Shown: in pieces, positions 35,850-43,664 of the stretch
How positions within the stretch are numbered: the first letter of the stretch is position 1
How the letters are laid out: each line of letters starts with the position of its first letter
DNA from: Anaeromyxobacter sp.
GTDB taxonomy: Bacteria > Myxococcota > Myxococcia > Myxococcales > Anaeromyxobacteraceae
Direction: 5' to 3'
Length of the DNA stretch: 64,000 nt
Assembly (NCBI GenBank): GCA_016718565.1
Contig: JADKCZ010000005.1
Location: 186,001-250,000, forward strand
Notes under the pieces: generated by a model
What the model was told of the DNA's origin: nothing
Databases searched by the model: none
Seen by the model: only the letters and a program-made list of their open reading frames with translations
Translations under genes and position numbers: made by a program

Positions 35850-36434
35850 CTACCTCCCCGGCGCCGTCCCCACCCGCCGCTGGAACTGGCCGAGCAAGAG
35901 CGCCGCCCGGGCCCGCTGGGAGGGCGAGAGCCCGGCGGTGGCCCGCTCGGTGAGCTCGGCGTCGAGCGCCTGCAGCGCCGCCTGGGCCGCCAGCAGCCGG
36001 GCCAGGGCGCGGTCCACCGTGGCGGCCTCGACCTCCGGCTGGCCGGCTGCCAGGCGCAGGACCCCCAGCGCCTCCTCCTGGTCGCGCCGCAGCGGCTCGC
36101 GCCGGCGGTCGAACTCGCGCACCAGGCCGTCGAGCCGGGCGGTGGCCGCGGCGTCCAGCCCCAGGAGCTCGGCCAGGCCGCCCACGAAGGCCGGCGTGCC
36201 CTCGGACACCGCCTGGACGGCCGCCGCCTGCGCCTCGGTGATGCGGGGCGGCCGGTGGCTGAAGGCCGGGGCCATGAGGAAGCCAGCCGCGGCCAGCACC
36301 AGGCAGGTCACCCCCACCAGGATGAGCCAGGTGTGGCGCGGCGGCAGCAGCTGCTCCGGCGGGCGCCCGGCGCCCTGCCCGCCCCCCGGGAGCACGCGCA
36401 AGATCGGCCGCTGGCGGTGGCCCTGCTCGCCCAT
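35850..36434 (-). CDS. Membrane-anchored Spy/CpxP-like or zinc-resistance-associated protein
   Basis: A 194-aa protein: cytoplasmic Pro/Arg-rich 35 residues, one membrane helix (LILVGVTCLVLAAAGFLMA), then a periplasmic all-helical domain ending LSPSQRARAALLLGQFQRR, which resembles the LTPxQ helices of Spy/CpxP and heavy-metal-resistance proteins. Assignment is by architecture only. It diverges from serS. Confidence 0.65.
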   Translation of the reverse strand: MGEQGHRQRPILRVLPGGGQGAGRPPEQLLPPRHTWLILVGVTCLVLAAAGFLMAPAFSHRPPRITEAQAAAVQAVSEGTPAFVGGLAELLGLDAAATARLDGLVREFDRRREPLRRDQEEALGVLRLAAGQPEVEAATVDRALARLLAAQAALQALDAELTERATAGLSPSQRARAALLLGQFQRRVGTAPGR

Positions 36435-36463
36435 GCCTTCACCGTAGTCACGACCGCGGGGAC

Positions 36464-36493
36464 TTGCCCGCCGGCGGGTTCGGCGCGAATACT
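36464..36493 (+). promoter_or_regulatory. Candidate sigma-70 promoter of serS
   Basis: TTGCCC (36464-36469) and AATACT (36488-36493) are 18 bp apart and end 44 bp before the serS ATG. It is one of few A/T-containing spots in this gap. No T-box-like leader is visible. Confidence 0.5.
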
Positions 36494-36537
36494 AGCGCCC
36501 CTTTCGAACACCTGCACCCCAGGGAGAATCCGCACCC

Positions 36538-37845
36538 ATGCTCGACCTCAAGGCCGTCGTCGCCGACTTCGACGGGTTCGCCGCCCGCCTGGCCCGGAGG
36601 GGTGAGGCCGCCGCGGCCGCCCTGGCGCCGGTGCGGCCCCTGGCGACTCGCCGCCGCGAGCTCAACGTGCTGCTGGAGCGGCAGAAGAAGGAGCAGGGCG
36701 AGGCCAACGGCAGGATCCGCGAGCTGATGAAGGCCGACAAGGCCGCCGGCGAGAAGGCCCGGGTGGAGCTGCGGGCGCTGGGGGACGCGGTCAAGGCCAG
36801 CGAGGCCGAGCTGACCCAGCTGGAGGCGGAGATCTCGCGGCTGCTCCTGCTGGTGCCCAACCCCCCGCACGAGTCGGTGCCGGCCGGGGCCGACGAGCAG
36901 GCCAACGTGCTGCTGCGCACCTGGGGCGAGAAGGCCAGCTACCCCTTCGCGCCGAGGCCGCACTGGGAGCTGGGCGAGGCGCTCGGGGTGCTGGAGTGGC
37001 CGCAGGCGGCCAAGCTCTCCGGCTCGCGCTTCACCATCTACAAGGGGGCGGCGGCGCGGCTCGAGCGGGCCATCGCCAGCTTCTTCCTCGACGTGCACGT
37101 GTCGCGTGGCTACACCGAGATCCTCCCGCCCTACCTGGTGACCGGCGAGACCATGACCGGCACCGGGCAGCTGCCCAAGTTCGAGGAGGACCTCTTCAAG
37201 ACCGGCGGGGAGACGCCGCTCTACCTCATCCCCACCGCCGAGGTGCCGGTCACCAACATGCACCGCGACGAGATCTTCGAGGCGGGCGTGCTGCCCATCT
37301 CCTACTGCGCCTGGACCCCCTGCTTCCGCGCCGAGGCCGGCGCGGCCGGGCGCGACACCCGCGGCCTGATCCGCCAGCACCAGTTCCACAAGGTGGAGCT
37401 GGTGAAGTTCGCCACCGCCGAGGGGTCGTACGCCGAGCACGAGAAGATGGTGGAGGACGCCTGCGAGGTGCTGCGCCGGCTCGGCCTGCACCACCGGGTG
37501 GTGCAGCTGTGCACCGGCGACATGGGCTTCAGCGCCGCCAAGACCTGCGACCTGGAGGTCTGGTGCCCGGGGCAGGACGCCTACCGGGAGATCAGCTCGG
37601 TCTCCAACTGCGAGGACTTCCAGGCGCGCCGCATCCGGGTCCGCTACCGCGGGCCGGACGGGAAGCCCAGGCTGGCCCACACCCTCAACGGCTCGGGCGT
37701 GGCGGTGGGGCGCACCGTGGTGGCCATCCTGGAGCAGTACCAGCAGGCCGACGGGACGGTGCTGATCCCCGAGGCGCTGCGGCCGTACATGGGCGGGCTG
37801 ACGCGCATCGAGCAGGGCAGCTTCCCGCGGGGCGTGGAGCGGTGA
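36538..37845 (+). CDS. serS: Seryl-tRNA synthetase
   Basis: Charges tRNA-Ser. A 435-aa class II synthetase starting MLDLKAVVADFDGFAARLA, with the long N-terminal coiled-coil arm (about 30-105) that grips the tRNA long arm. Motif 2 is CFRAEAGAAGRDTRGLIRQH followed by QFHKVELVKF, and motif 3 is LNGSGVAVGRTVVAILEQYQ. The adenylate-pocket segment is PTAEVPVTNMHRDE. Two serine tRNAs lie 1.4 kb downstream. The ATG is preceded by AGGGAGAA. Confidence 0.97.
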   Translation: MLDLKAVVADFDGFAARLARRGEAAAAALAPVRPLATRRRELNVLLERQKKEQGEANGRIRELMKADKAAGEKARVELRALGDAVKASEAELTQLEAEISRLLLLVPNPPHESVPAGADEQANVLLRTWGEKASYPFAPRPHWELGEALGVLEWPQAAKLSGSRFTIYKGAAARLERAIASFFLDVHVSRGYTEILPPYLVTGETMTGTGQLPKFEEDLFKTGGETPLYLIPTAEVPVTNMHRDEIFEAGVLPISYCAWTPCFRAEAGAAGRDTRGLIRQHQFHKVELVKFATAEGSYAEHEKMVEDACEVLRRLGLHHRVVQLCTGDMGFSAAKTCDLEVWCPGQDAYREISSVSNCEDFQARRIRVRYRGPDGKPRLAHTLNGSGVAVGRTVVAILEQYQQADGTVLIPEALRPYMGGLTRIEQGSFPRGVER

Positions 37846-37888
37846 CGTCCCACCCCTCTCCCCTCCGGGGGTGAGGGCCGGCGGGCGC

Positions 37889-38016
37889 CCCCTCACCCCG
37901 ACCCTCTCCCCCAGCAAGCTGGGGGAGAGGGGGCTGGCCGTGTTGAGCCTGCCTGGAGGAGTCTCCCTGGTTGAGTCCCCCTCTCCCCTCCGGGGAGAGG
38001 GCCGGGGTGAGGGGCG
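37889..38016. repeat. Palindromic repeats between serS and a kinase-like gene
   Basis: One copy of the CAGCAAGCTG-centred hairpin variant (37889-37931) and one GGAG-centred copy (37976-38014) in opposite orientation flank about 45 bp. They belong to the family inside pomX and at 25.2 kb, and separate two convergent genes, so they may act as terminators. Confidence 0.8.
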
Positions 38017-38021
38017 GCGGC

Positions 38022-38945
38022 TCAGTCGACCGGCAGCTCCAGCACCAGGCAGGCGCCCACCTCCTGGTCCTCGGCGCGGGCCACGCCGCCGTGGCCGCGC
38101 GCCACCTCGCGCGCGATGGCCAGCCCCATGCCGGCCGGGCTCCAGCCGTGCGGGCCGCGGTTGAACGGCTCGAAGACCTGCTTGCGCCGCTCGCGCGGGA
38201 TGCCGGGCCCCTCGTCGTGCACCGCGGCGCGGAGCAGCGCCCCCTCGCGCGCCAGGGTGAGGCGCACCACGCCGCCGGCGCGGCTGGCCTGGATGGCGTT
38301 GCCGGTGAGCTCGGCCAGGGCCTGGTGCAGCGCCGCCGCGTCGCCGCGCAGCGGCAGCGCCTGCGGCGCCTCCAGCCGGAGCGTGACGCCGCGCTGCTGC
38401 GCCGCCGGCAGGGCCTCCTGGTAGACCTGCCTCACCAACACGGCCAGGTCCATGGGGACGCGCTGCACCGCCCGGGCGATGGCGCCGAGCGTGGCGATGC
38501 GGCTGGAGAGGCGCGCGATGCGCTCCGCCTCCTGCTGCGCCCCGCGCAGGGCCGCGGAGAGCTCCGGCACCTCGGCGCGCCGGCGCAGCGCCAGCTCGAG
38601 CGAGGTGGCCAGCAGGCCGAGCGGCCGCTTCAGCTCCTCCAGCGCCCGGACGAAGAGCGCCTCGCGCGCCACCCGGTCCTCCAGCAGCCGCTGCTCCATG
38701 GCGTGGAAGGCGCGGACCAGGTCGGCCAGGTCGTCGCGCCCCGCCAGCACGTCCGGGCTGGTGAGGGCGCGCGCCGGCAGGCCGGCGGCCAGGTGGGCGG
38801 CGCGGGAGGAGAGCCGCCTGAGCCGGTCGGCGTGGCGCCGGCCGCGGGCCAGCCGGGCCACCAGCAGCGCCAGCGCCGCGCCGAGGGCGAAGGCAAGGAG
38901 GATGGCCGTGATCGAGCCCCGGAGCTGGGTGAGGAGCGTGTCCAC
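38022..38945 (-). CDS. Histidine-kinase-like membrane protein lacking the phospho-acceptor His
   Basis: A 307-aa protein starting at GTG 38945 (VDTLLTQLRGSITAILL) with one N-terminal membrane helix, a HAMP-like stretch (residues about 45-90) and a HisKA-like helix pair. Where the family has SHELRTPL this protein reads LEELKRPL, so the acceptor His is Glu. The ATPase domain keeps N box ALAELTGNAIQASRAG, G1 VHDEGPGIPRER, FEPFNRG and G2 AGMGLAIAREVARGHGG. It may act by phosphorylating another protein, as an allosteric partner in a heterodimer, or as a non-kinase. No response regulator is adjacent. Confidence 0.85.
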   Translation of the reverse strand: MDTLLTQLRGSITAILLAFALGAALALLVARLARGRRHADRLRRLSSRAAHLAAGLPARALTSPDVLAGRDDLADLVRAFHAMEQRLLEDRVAREALFVRALEELKRPLGLLATSLELALRRRAEVPELSAALRGAQQEAERIARLSSRIATLGAIARAVQRVPMDLAVLVRQVYQEALPAAQQRGVTLRLEAPQALPLRGDAAALHQALAELTGNAIQASRAGGVVRLTLAREGALLRAAVHDEGPGIPRERRKQVFEPFNRGPHGWSPAGMGLAIAREVARGHGGVARAEDQEVGACLVLELPVD

Positions 38946-39082
38946 GGCCGGCCATCCTGGCCTGCTGGGGCTGGTGGGACAAGGCGGCGGCCAGGCGGCC
39001 GACTCCTGCGGGGGCGGCGCTCCCGGCCGCCCGCCCCGGGGCGGCCCGGCGCGCCGCGGGAGCGGGGGGCGCCTGATCGGGC

Positions 39083-39111
39083 TTGATCCCGCAGCGCCCA
39101 TCCTCTATACA
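39083..39111 (+). promoter_or_regulatory. Sigma-70 promoter of the tRNA operon
   Basis: TTGATC (39083-39088), 17-bp spacer, TATACA (39106-39111). It ends about 85 bp before the first tRNA and is the most AT-rich site in the gap. The 250 bp before the tRNAs have no gene. Confidence 0.65.
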
Positions 39112-39195
39112 GGGCGGCTCCTGAGCCCTCCTGGACGGTTTCCCCCGGGACGGCGGCAGGTTGACGGGACTGCGGCGGATTGAAGGGGCGGATTC

Positions 39196-39285
39196 GGAGG
39201 AGTGGCCGAGCGGTTTAAGGCGGCGGTCTTGAAAACCGCTGAGGGTTCACGCCCTCCGAAGGTTCGAATCCTTCCTCCTCCGCCA
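39196..39285 (+). tRNA. tRNA-Ser (anticodon TGA), CCA encoded
   Basis: Acceptor stem GGAGGAG (39196-39202) pairs with CTCCTCC (39275-39281), discriminator G, then CCA. Anticodon loop CTTGAAA in a perfect GCGGT/ACCGC stem gives TGA (reads UCA). Long variable arm and GGTTCGAATC T-arm are typical of tRNA-Ser. Confidence 0.97.
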
Positions 39286-39309
39286 GTGACGAGGAGCGAA
39301 GAGTCTTCA

Positions 39310-39401
39310 GGAAAGGTGGCCGAGAGGCCGAAGGCGCTGGTTTGCTAAACCAGTATACGGGGTGACCTGTATCGAGGGTTCGAATCCCTCCCTTTCCGCC
39401 A
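39310..39401 (+). tRNA. tRNA-Ser (anticodon GCT), CCA encoded
   Basis: Acceptor GGAAAGG pairs with CCTTTCC (39391-39397), then G and CCA. Anticodon stem GGTTT-GCT-AAACC gives GCT (reads AGC/AGU). Long variable arm (TATACGGGGTGACCTGTA) and T-arm GGGTTCGAATCCC are present. It is 24 bp after the first tRNA. Confidence 0.97.
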
Positions 39402-39442
39402 GTGAGCCCGCCGCGTGCGGGTGCCGGACGACATGACGAGTT

Positions 39443-39519
39443 GGGCCCTTAGCTCAGATGGATAGAGCGTCGGACTACGAATCCGAAGGCCACTGGTTCG
39501 AATCCAGTAGGGCCCGCCA
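39443..39519 (+). tRNA. tRNA-Arg (anticodon ACG), CCA encoded
   Basis: Acceptor GGGCCCT pairs with AGGGCCC (39509-39515), then G and CCA. Stem CGGAC-T-ACG-AATCCG gives anticodon ACG, expected to be edited to ICG, which reads CGN codons. The T-arm is TGGTTCGAATCCA. Last gene of the three-tRNA unit. Confidence 0.97.
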
Positions 39520-39526
39520 GTAGAGA

Positions 39527-39566
39527 GAAGCCCCCATCGGGAGACCGGTGGGGGCTTCGTGTTTTC
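39527..39566 (+). terminator. Rho-independent terminator of the tRNA operon
   Basis: GAAGCCCCCA (39527-39536) pairs with TGGGGGCTTC (39549-39558) and is followed by GTGTTTTC. It begins eight bases after the tRNA-Arg CCA end. Confidence 0.85.
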
Positions 39567-39583
39567 TTGGATGGGCGGCGACC

Positions 39584-39690
39584 TCACGTCGCCAGCAGCA
39601 CCTCGGCCGGGATGCCCAGGTCTCGGTGCAGCCTCCGGATCATGTCGAGCGTGAGCCGCCGCCGGCCGGAGCGCACCCCGGAGCCGCGGG
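39584..39690 (-). pseudogene. Truncated HigA-like antitoxin C-terminus (remnant)
   Basis: The minus-strand frame ending at 39584 reads RRRLTLDMIRRLHRDLGIPA then EVLLAT, which matches the C-terminal helices of HigA/XRE-type antitoxins. About 35 residues remain, with no start codon, helix-turn-helix or toxin gene upstream; the sequence before it is unrelated. Judged a decayed piece left near the tRNA cluster. Confidence 0.5.
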
Positions 39691-40112
39691 TGCTCGGGCG
39701 TGCCCGGCTTGCTGCCGGTCCTGGCCGCCTGGCGCCTGCAGCGCACCGGCACGTCCGTCTTCCCGACCCGCGACGGCGGCTTGCGCTGAGCCTGGGGACG
39801 CCATCACCCTGCCCGATGTGGCCGAGTGACCTGCCCCCCCAGCCCCAGGCCGCCCCGGATGCAGCCGAGTCGTGCCGACCTCCGAGGCCTTCACCGCTGC
39901 GATGCGGAACCGATGACCGGCCCCACCCGGGACGAGTAACCATCCCGCGACCCGCGAGACCAGACCCCATGCGCGCCCTCGCCGCAGCTGCCGTGATCTC
40001 GCTCGCCGGCTCCACGACGGCCACCGCGCGCCCCCGGGATGGGGCGGCTGGTCGTCTCCGTCCAGGGGTCGGACGGCGATCCGGTCCTCGTTGCGCTGGA
40101 GGTCTCCCGGCC
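39691..40112. other. Gene-free stretch with possible integrase debris
   Basis: No intact gene is supported. Plus-strand bases about 39700-39789 read PGLLPVLAAWRLQRTGTSVF then PTRDGGLR and stop, resembling the segment before the HxxR box of tyrosine recombinases, which would fit an element once inserted by the tRNA genes. This is a weak match of about 25 residues. The rest to 40112 shows nothing recognisable except a ribosome site (GGAGG) for the next gene. Confidence 0.35.
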
Positions 40113-40802
40113 ATGAGCCCCCTCCCCCCCAGGTGGCTCCTGGCGCTCCTGCTCGCCTCGCTGGCCCCGGCAGCCCGCGCCCTCGACCTCGGCGCCCGGC
40201 TCGGACAGGAGGCCTCGGCCTCGGTCGCGGTCGCCTCGGGACGCGCCACCGCCGCCGCCTCCTGGCTGCTGGTCCTCGAGCCCCTGCCCGGGCGGCTCCA
40301 GCTCGGCGCGGGCGCACGGCTCATGGGCTTCGGCGGCTTCGAGCCCATCGACTTCTCGACGGGGGACCCGGAGCTCATCGCCAGCGGCCAGACCACCTCG
40401 CTGGCGGTTTCGGACGCCAGGGTCCTCTCGCTCAACCTCGTGGTGCAGGCGGTGGTCCGGCTCGTCGGCCCGCTCGAGGCCGGCGCCAACATCGACCTGG
40501 CCGGCTTCTCCCTCGGTCCCGAACGGACCGGCGACCACCGCACCAGCGATCCCGCCTTCGCCGGGCCCCGGCCCGCCCGCGTCTCCAGCCCGAACCTCCT
40601 CCTCATCGGCGACCGCGATCGCGGCCAGCTCGACTCGGAGTTCTTCCTCGGCTGGCGCGTCACCGAGGCGCTGACGGTGCGGGCCGGCCTCGGCCACGTG
40701 GCCACCGAGTACCTGACGCTCGACCCGGTGGACTCCGGCAACCGCCGCTTCCGCCGCTTCACCAACCAGCCGTTCCTGGGCCTGGCCTGGCGCCTGCGCT
40801 GA
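40113..40802 (+). CDS. Exported protein, possibly a small outer-membrane beta-barrel
   Basis: A 229-aa protein with GGAGG 8-12 nt before ATG 40113 and signal peptide PRWLLALLLASLAPAARA. The mature part alternates hydrophobic and polar residues in strand-like runs (LQLGAGARLMGFGGF, LSLNLVVQAVVRLVGPLEAG, EFFLGWRVTEALTVRAGLGH) and ends in an aromatic-containing strand QPFLGLAWRLR, as in beta-barrels. Family not recognised. Confidence 0.7.
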   Translation: MSPLPPRWLLALLLASLAPAARALDLGARLGQEASASVAVASGRATAAASWLLVLEPLPGRLQLGAGARLMGFGGFEPIDFSTGDPELIASGQTTSLAVSDARVLSLNLVVQAVVRLVGPLEAGANIDLAGFSLGPERTGDHRTSDPAFAGPRPARVSSPNLLLIGDRDRGQLDSEFFLGWRVTEALTVRAGLGHVATEYLTLDPVDSGNRRFRRFTNQPFLGLAWRLR

Positions 40803-40862
40803 GACGACCGGGCGCGCAGGGGCGGTCCTCGACGTCCACCCCCGGACGCCGTCCGGGGCCGG

Positions 40863-41636
40863 TCAAGCCAGGCCCGGAGCCCGGACCGAGACGATCCAGC
40901 CCTCCCCGAGCCAACCCGCCAGCGCCTGGCGCGCCGCGGCGGCCGGGTCCGGCCCGGACGCGAACGGCGCGAGGGCCTCGCCCATGGTGGCGGAGCGGGC
41001 GATCCGCAGGGCCTCCGCCTCGGCGGGCCCCAGGGGCGCGTGGAACACCTCGAACCCGCGTCGCCAGACGGCCAGAGCGGTGGGCGCGGGGCGCGCGGGT
41101 CCGGCCGCCTCCCCTGCCGTGAGGTCGCGCCAGGCCGGCGCGACGTCGTGGCGCAGCCGGAGCAGCACCAGGGCGGGCGACAGGCGCAGCCGCACCTCGG
41201 CGAACGCCTCCGGCGCGATCGCCGCGAAGGCGCCTGGACCCGCGGCGACGACCGGCCTGGCGAAGAAGACCCGGTGGCGAGCCCACTCCAGCGCCGCCAG
41301 ATCGGCGAGGTCGCTCCGCTCCGGCGCCGGGTGGCGGCGGAGGAAGCCCGGCAGGCGGCGACCGACCCGCCCCACGTCGTGGTGCTCCGAGGGGTGCCGC
41401 GCCAGGTAGGCCTCCGCCAGCGCCTCGAAGCGGGCGGGCCCGAGGCCTCGCGCCAGCGCCGGGAACACCTCGCGCAGGGCCCCGGTGAGCCGCGCCCGGT
41501 ACATGGCGGCGTAGAGCCCGGCGCCCTCGACCGCCGCCAGGCCGGGCGTGTCCAGCAGGCAGGCCTCGAGCGCGCCTGGCGGCGCGGTCCCGGTCAGCGC
41601 GCCGTGGAGCAGCGCCTGCGTCTCGGCCAGCGTCAT
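40863..41636 (-). CDS. bufC: BufC/HvfC-like protein (DUF2063 family)
   Basis: A 257-aa cytoplasmic protein starting MTLAETQALLHGALTGT. The N-terminal half matches DUF2063 (YAAMYRARLTGALREVFPAL; EAYLARHPSEHHDVGRVGRR; LADLAALEWARHRVFFA). In bufferin systems this partner works with the DUF692 enzyme, probably by presenting the precursor peptide. Its ATG overlaps the bufB stop by 4 nt, and the order bufA-bufB-bufC is the standard one. The last third is less conserved and Ala/Pro-rich. Confidence 0.88.
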   Translation of the reverse strand: MTLAETQALLHGALTGTAPPGALEACLLDTPGLAAVEGAGLYAAMYRARLTGALREVFPALARGLGPARFEALAEAYLARHPSEHHDVGRVGRRLPGFLRRHPAPERSDLADLAALEWARHRVFFARPVVAAGPGAFAAIAPEAFAEVRLRLSPALVLLRLRHDVAPAWRDLTAGEAAGPARPAPTALAVWRRGFEVFHAPLGPAEAEALRIARSATMGEALAPFASGPDPAAAARQALAGWLGEGWIVSVRAPGLA

Positions 41637-42511
41637 GACGCCCGCCTCGCCGCCGCCAGCTCCTCGGCCTCCAGCGCCGCGGCGCGGTCCCGCTCCGCCA
41701 CCACCACCTCCAGCGGCGGGATCGCCTCGTCCCACTCCACCAGCGTCGGCACCGGCCCGCGCCGCCGGACCAACTCGCGGTGGAGCGCCCAGACGGCGGC
41801 GGGGACGGCGTGGTCGTGCGTGTCGAGCAGGTAGCGCCCGTGGTCCGAGTGGCCGGCCAGGTGGAGGTAGCCGACCGCGTCGAGCGGGACGCCGGCCAGG
41901 TAGTGGAGCGGGTCGAAGCCCAGGTTGTGGCCGCTCACGTGGACGTTGTTCACGTCGAGGAGGAGACCGCACCCGGTGCGCCGCACCAGCGCCGCCAGGA
42001 ACTCCCACTCGGTCATGGTGGAGTCCCGGTAGGCCAGGTAGGCGGAGGGGTTCTCCAGGAGGAGCGGGCGGCCGAGCCGCTCCTGCACGGCGTGGACCCG
42101 GCCGGCCACGTGGGCCAGCGCCTCCTCCGTGTAGGGGAGCGGCAGCAGGTCGTGCAGGTACTGGCCGCGGTGGGTCCCCCAGCACAGGTGGTCGGAGACC
42201 AGCGCGGGCTCGATCCGCCGCACCAGCCGGGAGAGGTCGGCGAGGTACCGCTCGGGCAGCGGGTCGACCGACCCGATGGCGAGGGAGACGCCGTGCAACA
42301 CCACCGGCAGGTCGCGGCGCACCTGCTCCAGCACCGCGATGGGCCGGCCGCCCGGCGCCATGAAGTTCTCGCTCACCGCCTCCACCCAGTCGACCTCCGG
42401 GCGCTCGGCCAGGAAGCGGGCGAAGTGGGCGGTTCGGAGGCCGACGCCGTGCCCGAGGGCGGGGCGCGTGGGTGGCCTCGACGGCCGGGCGGCGAAGGAG
42501 GGGTGGCGCAT
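41633..42511 (-). CDS. bufB: BufB-like multinuclear non-heme iron oxidase (MNIO, DUF692)
   Basis: A 292-aa TIM-barrel enzyme that, in characterised bufferin pathways, oxidatively converts Cys of the precursor to thiooxazole-type groups that bind copper. DUF692 signatures in order: GVGLRTAHFARFLAERPEVD, VEAVSENFM, LHGVSLAIGSVDPL, SDHLCWGTHRGQYLHDLLPL, LLLENPSAYL, GCGLLLDVNNVHVSGHNLGF and YLHLAGHSDH. The His, Asp, Asn and Glu ligands expected for the iron cluster are present. Start MRHPSFAARP at ATG 42511, 56 bp after the bufA stop. Confidence 0.92.
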   Translation of the reverse strand: MRHPSFAARPSRPPTRPALGHGVGLRTAHFARFLAERPEVDWVEAVSENFMAPGGRPIAVLEQVRRDLPVVLHGVSLAIGSVDPLPERYLADLSRLVRRIEPALVSDHLCWGTHRGQYLHDLLPLPYTEEALAHVAGRVHAVQERLGRPLLLENPSAYLAYRDSTMTEWEFLAALVRRTGCGLLLDVNNVHVSGHNLGFDPLHYLAGVPLDAVGYLHLAGHSDHGRYLLDTHDHAVPAAVWALHRELVRRRGPVPTLVEWDEAIPPLEVVVAERDRAAALEAEELAAARRAS

Positions 42512-42567
42512 CGGTGTGGACCCCGGGGGCCGGCCGTGCCAGCCGGCCCCGGGGCTCCGGTGAGGGT

Positions 42568-42837
42568 CTACTTCTTCGCCATCGCGACCTTGCCGCCCTT
42601 GTCGGTGCACTCCTTGGCGGACGTGGCCTCCACCCAGCCGTGCCCCTTGCACGTGTTCTGGGCCTTGCAGGCGTTGTCGGCGCCGGCGCAGGCGCCCTGG
42701 CCCTTGCAGGCGTTGAGGCCGGTGCAGTGGACGGCCCCGCCGTCCTTGGACTTCTCCTCGGCCTGGGCGGCGCCGGCGGCGAACATGGAGCAGACGGCTG
42801 CGGCGACGAAGGCGCCCTTCATGGCGTTGCGGGTCAT
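42568..42837 (-). CDS. bufA: BufA2-type bufferin precursor (copper-binding RiPP metallophore)
   Basis: An 89-aa precursor with a Sec signal MKGAFVAAAVCSMFAAGAAQA. The mature part carries six cysteines at 38, 44, 50, 57, 63 and 77, four of them in CxxxxxCKGxGxC-like spacing (CTGLNACKGQGAC, CKAQNTCKGHGW). This is the hallmark of bufferins with BUF-type repeats. After modification by BufB it is exported and sequesters copper in the periplasm. Lys-rich C-terminus. Located directly upstream of bufB. Confidence 0.93.
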   Translation of the reverse strand: MTRNAMKGAFVAAAVCSMFAAGAAQAEEKSKDGGAVHCTGLNACKGQGACAGADNACKAQNTCKGHGWVEATSAKECTDKGGKVAMAKK

Positions 42838-42882
42838 CGGTCCTTCCTTTCGGGTGCGGGGTGCTGCGGGTGGGTGCTGCGT

Positions 42883-43524
42883 TCACTTCGCCTTGGCGAA
42901 GAGGGAGAGCTCGACGGTGCCCCGCTCGGCGACCACCTTGGCGAGCGACTGGACGCGCGCCAGCCAGCCGTCGGTGTGCTTCGGGCCGATGAGGTAGGCC
43001 TCGCGGTCGAAGCCGGAGACGGTGGCGCGGATGCGGATGGTCCTGGCCTCGCCGTAGGTGCCGGGCGGGAAGAGCATGGCCGTGCCGGTCACGGTCTCGG
43101 CGCCGCCGCCGGCGCGGGTTCGACCGCACACCGTGAAGGGGACGCTGGCGGTGAAGGGGACGGCCCGCTCGGGCGCCAGCGCCCCGAGCTGCACGCCCGT
43201 GAAGACGGCCTCGAGCCGGCAGTCGCGGGGCTCCGACTTCTTGTTGGTGGCCCACTGGCGGAAGTGGTCGCTCTTGGTGTCGTCGTTGTCCACGCGGATG
43301 GACTCGAGCGGGACGCTGCAGCGGCCGGAGGCGGTGCCGGTCCTTTCGTCGAAGGTCACCTGGCAGCCGACGGCGGAGCTGACGGCGGTGATGCGCTCCC
43401 CCAGGGCGGCGTCGAAGACGGCGGAGAAGCCGCTGTTGCCGGCGTCGGGGTTGACGGCGTAGTCCGCCGCGGCGGCGGCGGCCGGCAGCGTGACCAGCAG
43501 GGACAGCAGGGCGGCTGGGTTCAT
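42883..43524 (-). CDS. YceI-like exported protein
   Basis: A 213-aa protein with signal peptide LLSLLVTLPAAAAAA. The lipocalin-like YceI pattern is visible: DYAVNPDAGNSGFSAVFDAA, CSVPLESIRVDNDDTKSDHF, VPFTASVPFTVCGRTR and FDREAYLIGPKHTDGW. Three cysteines occur in the mature part. YceI proteins bind isoprenoid-like lipids. It is the first gene after the candidate ECF promoter and lies 45 bp before bufA, so probably belongs to the bufferin operon. Confidence 0.82.
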   Translation of the reverse strand: MNPAALLSLLVTLPAAAAAADYAVNPDAGNSGFSAVFDAALGERITAVSSAVGCQVTFDERTGTASGRCSVPLESIRVDNDDTKSDHFRQWATNKKSEPRDCRLEAVFTGVQLGALAPERAVPFTASVPFTVCGRTRAGGGAETVTGTAMLFPPGTYGEARTIRIRATVSGFDREAYLIGPKHTDGWLARVQSLAKVVAERGTVELSLFAKAK

Positions 43525-43571
43525 CGGAGTGGCTCCTCTTCGGCCGAAGGGTTCGGCGGCCTCGAAGCCGA

Positions 43572-43599
43572 TTGACTCAGATCAAGTCCGGCCGTTACA
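43572..43599 (-). promoter_or_regulatory. Candidate ECF promoter of yceI-bufABC (TGTAACG-N15-AGTCAA)
   Basis: On the minus strand TGTAACG (43599-43593) is followed after 15 bases by AGTCAA (43577-43572), 47 bp before the yceI-like ATG. The same two blocks and the same spacing occur before the anti-sigma gene. The overlapping TTGAC-TCAG-ATCAA (43572-43585) also resembles an FNR/CRP-type dyad, so an alternative or additional regulator is possible. Confidence 0.6.
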
Positions 43600-43664
43600 G
43601 CCAGGCCGCGAGCGACCCATTCGAGCGGCGCCGCGGGGCCGTCACGAGCGAGCAGGACCGGCCG

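Noticed and set aside
36435..36537. T-box leader before serS
   Set aside because: The gap is only about 100 bp with no AGGGTGG-like T-box sequence or terminator hairpin.
39345..39752. A 135-aa minus-strand frame containing GRDSNPRYRSP and WIRTSGLRIRSP
   Set aside because: These peptides are the well-known translation of tRNA genes in antisense; it overlaps tRNA-Ser and tRNA-Arg.
43572..43585. FNR-type box TTGAC-TCAG-ATCAA before yceI
   Set aside because: One half-site base differs from consensus and it overlaps the better supported ECF motif; kept only as an alternative in that entry.
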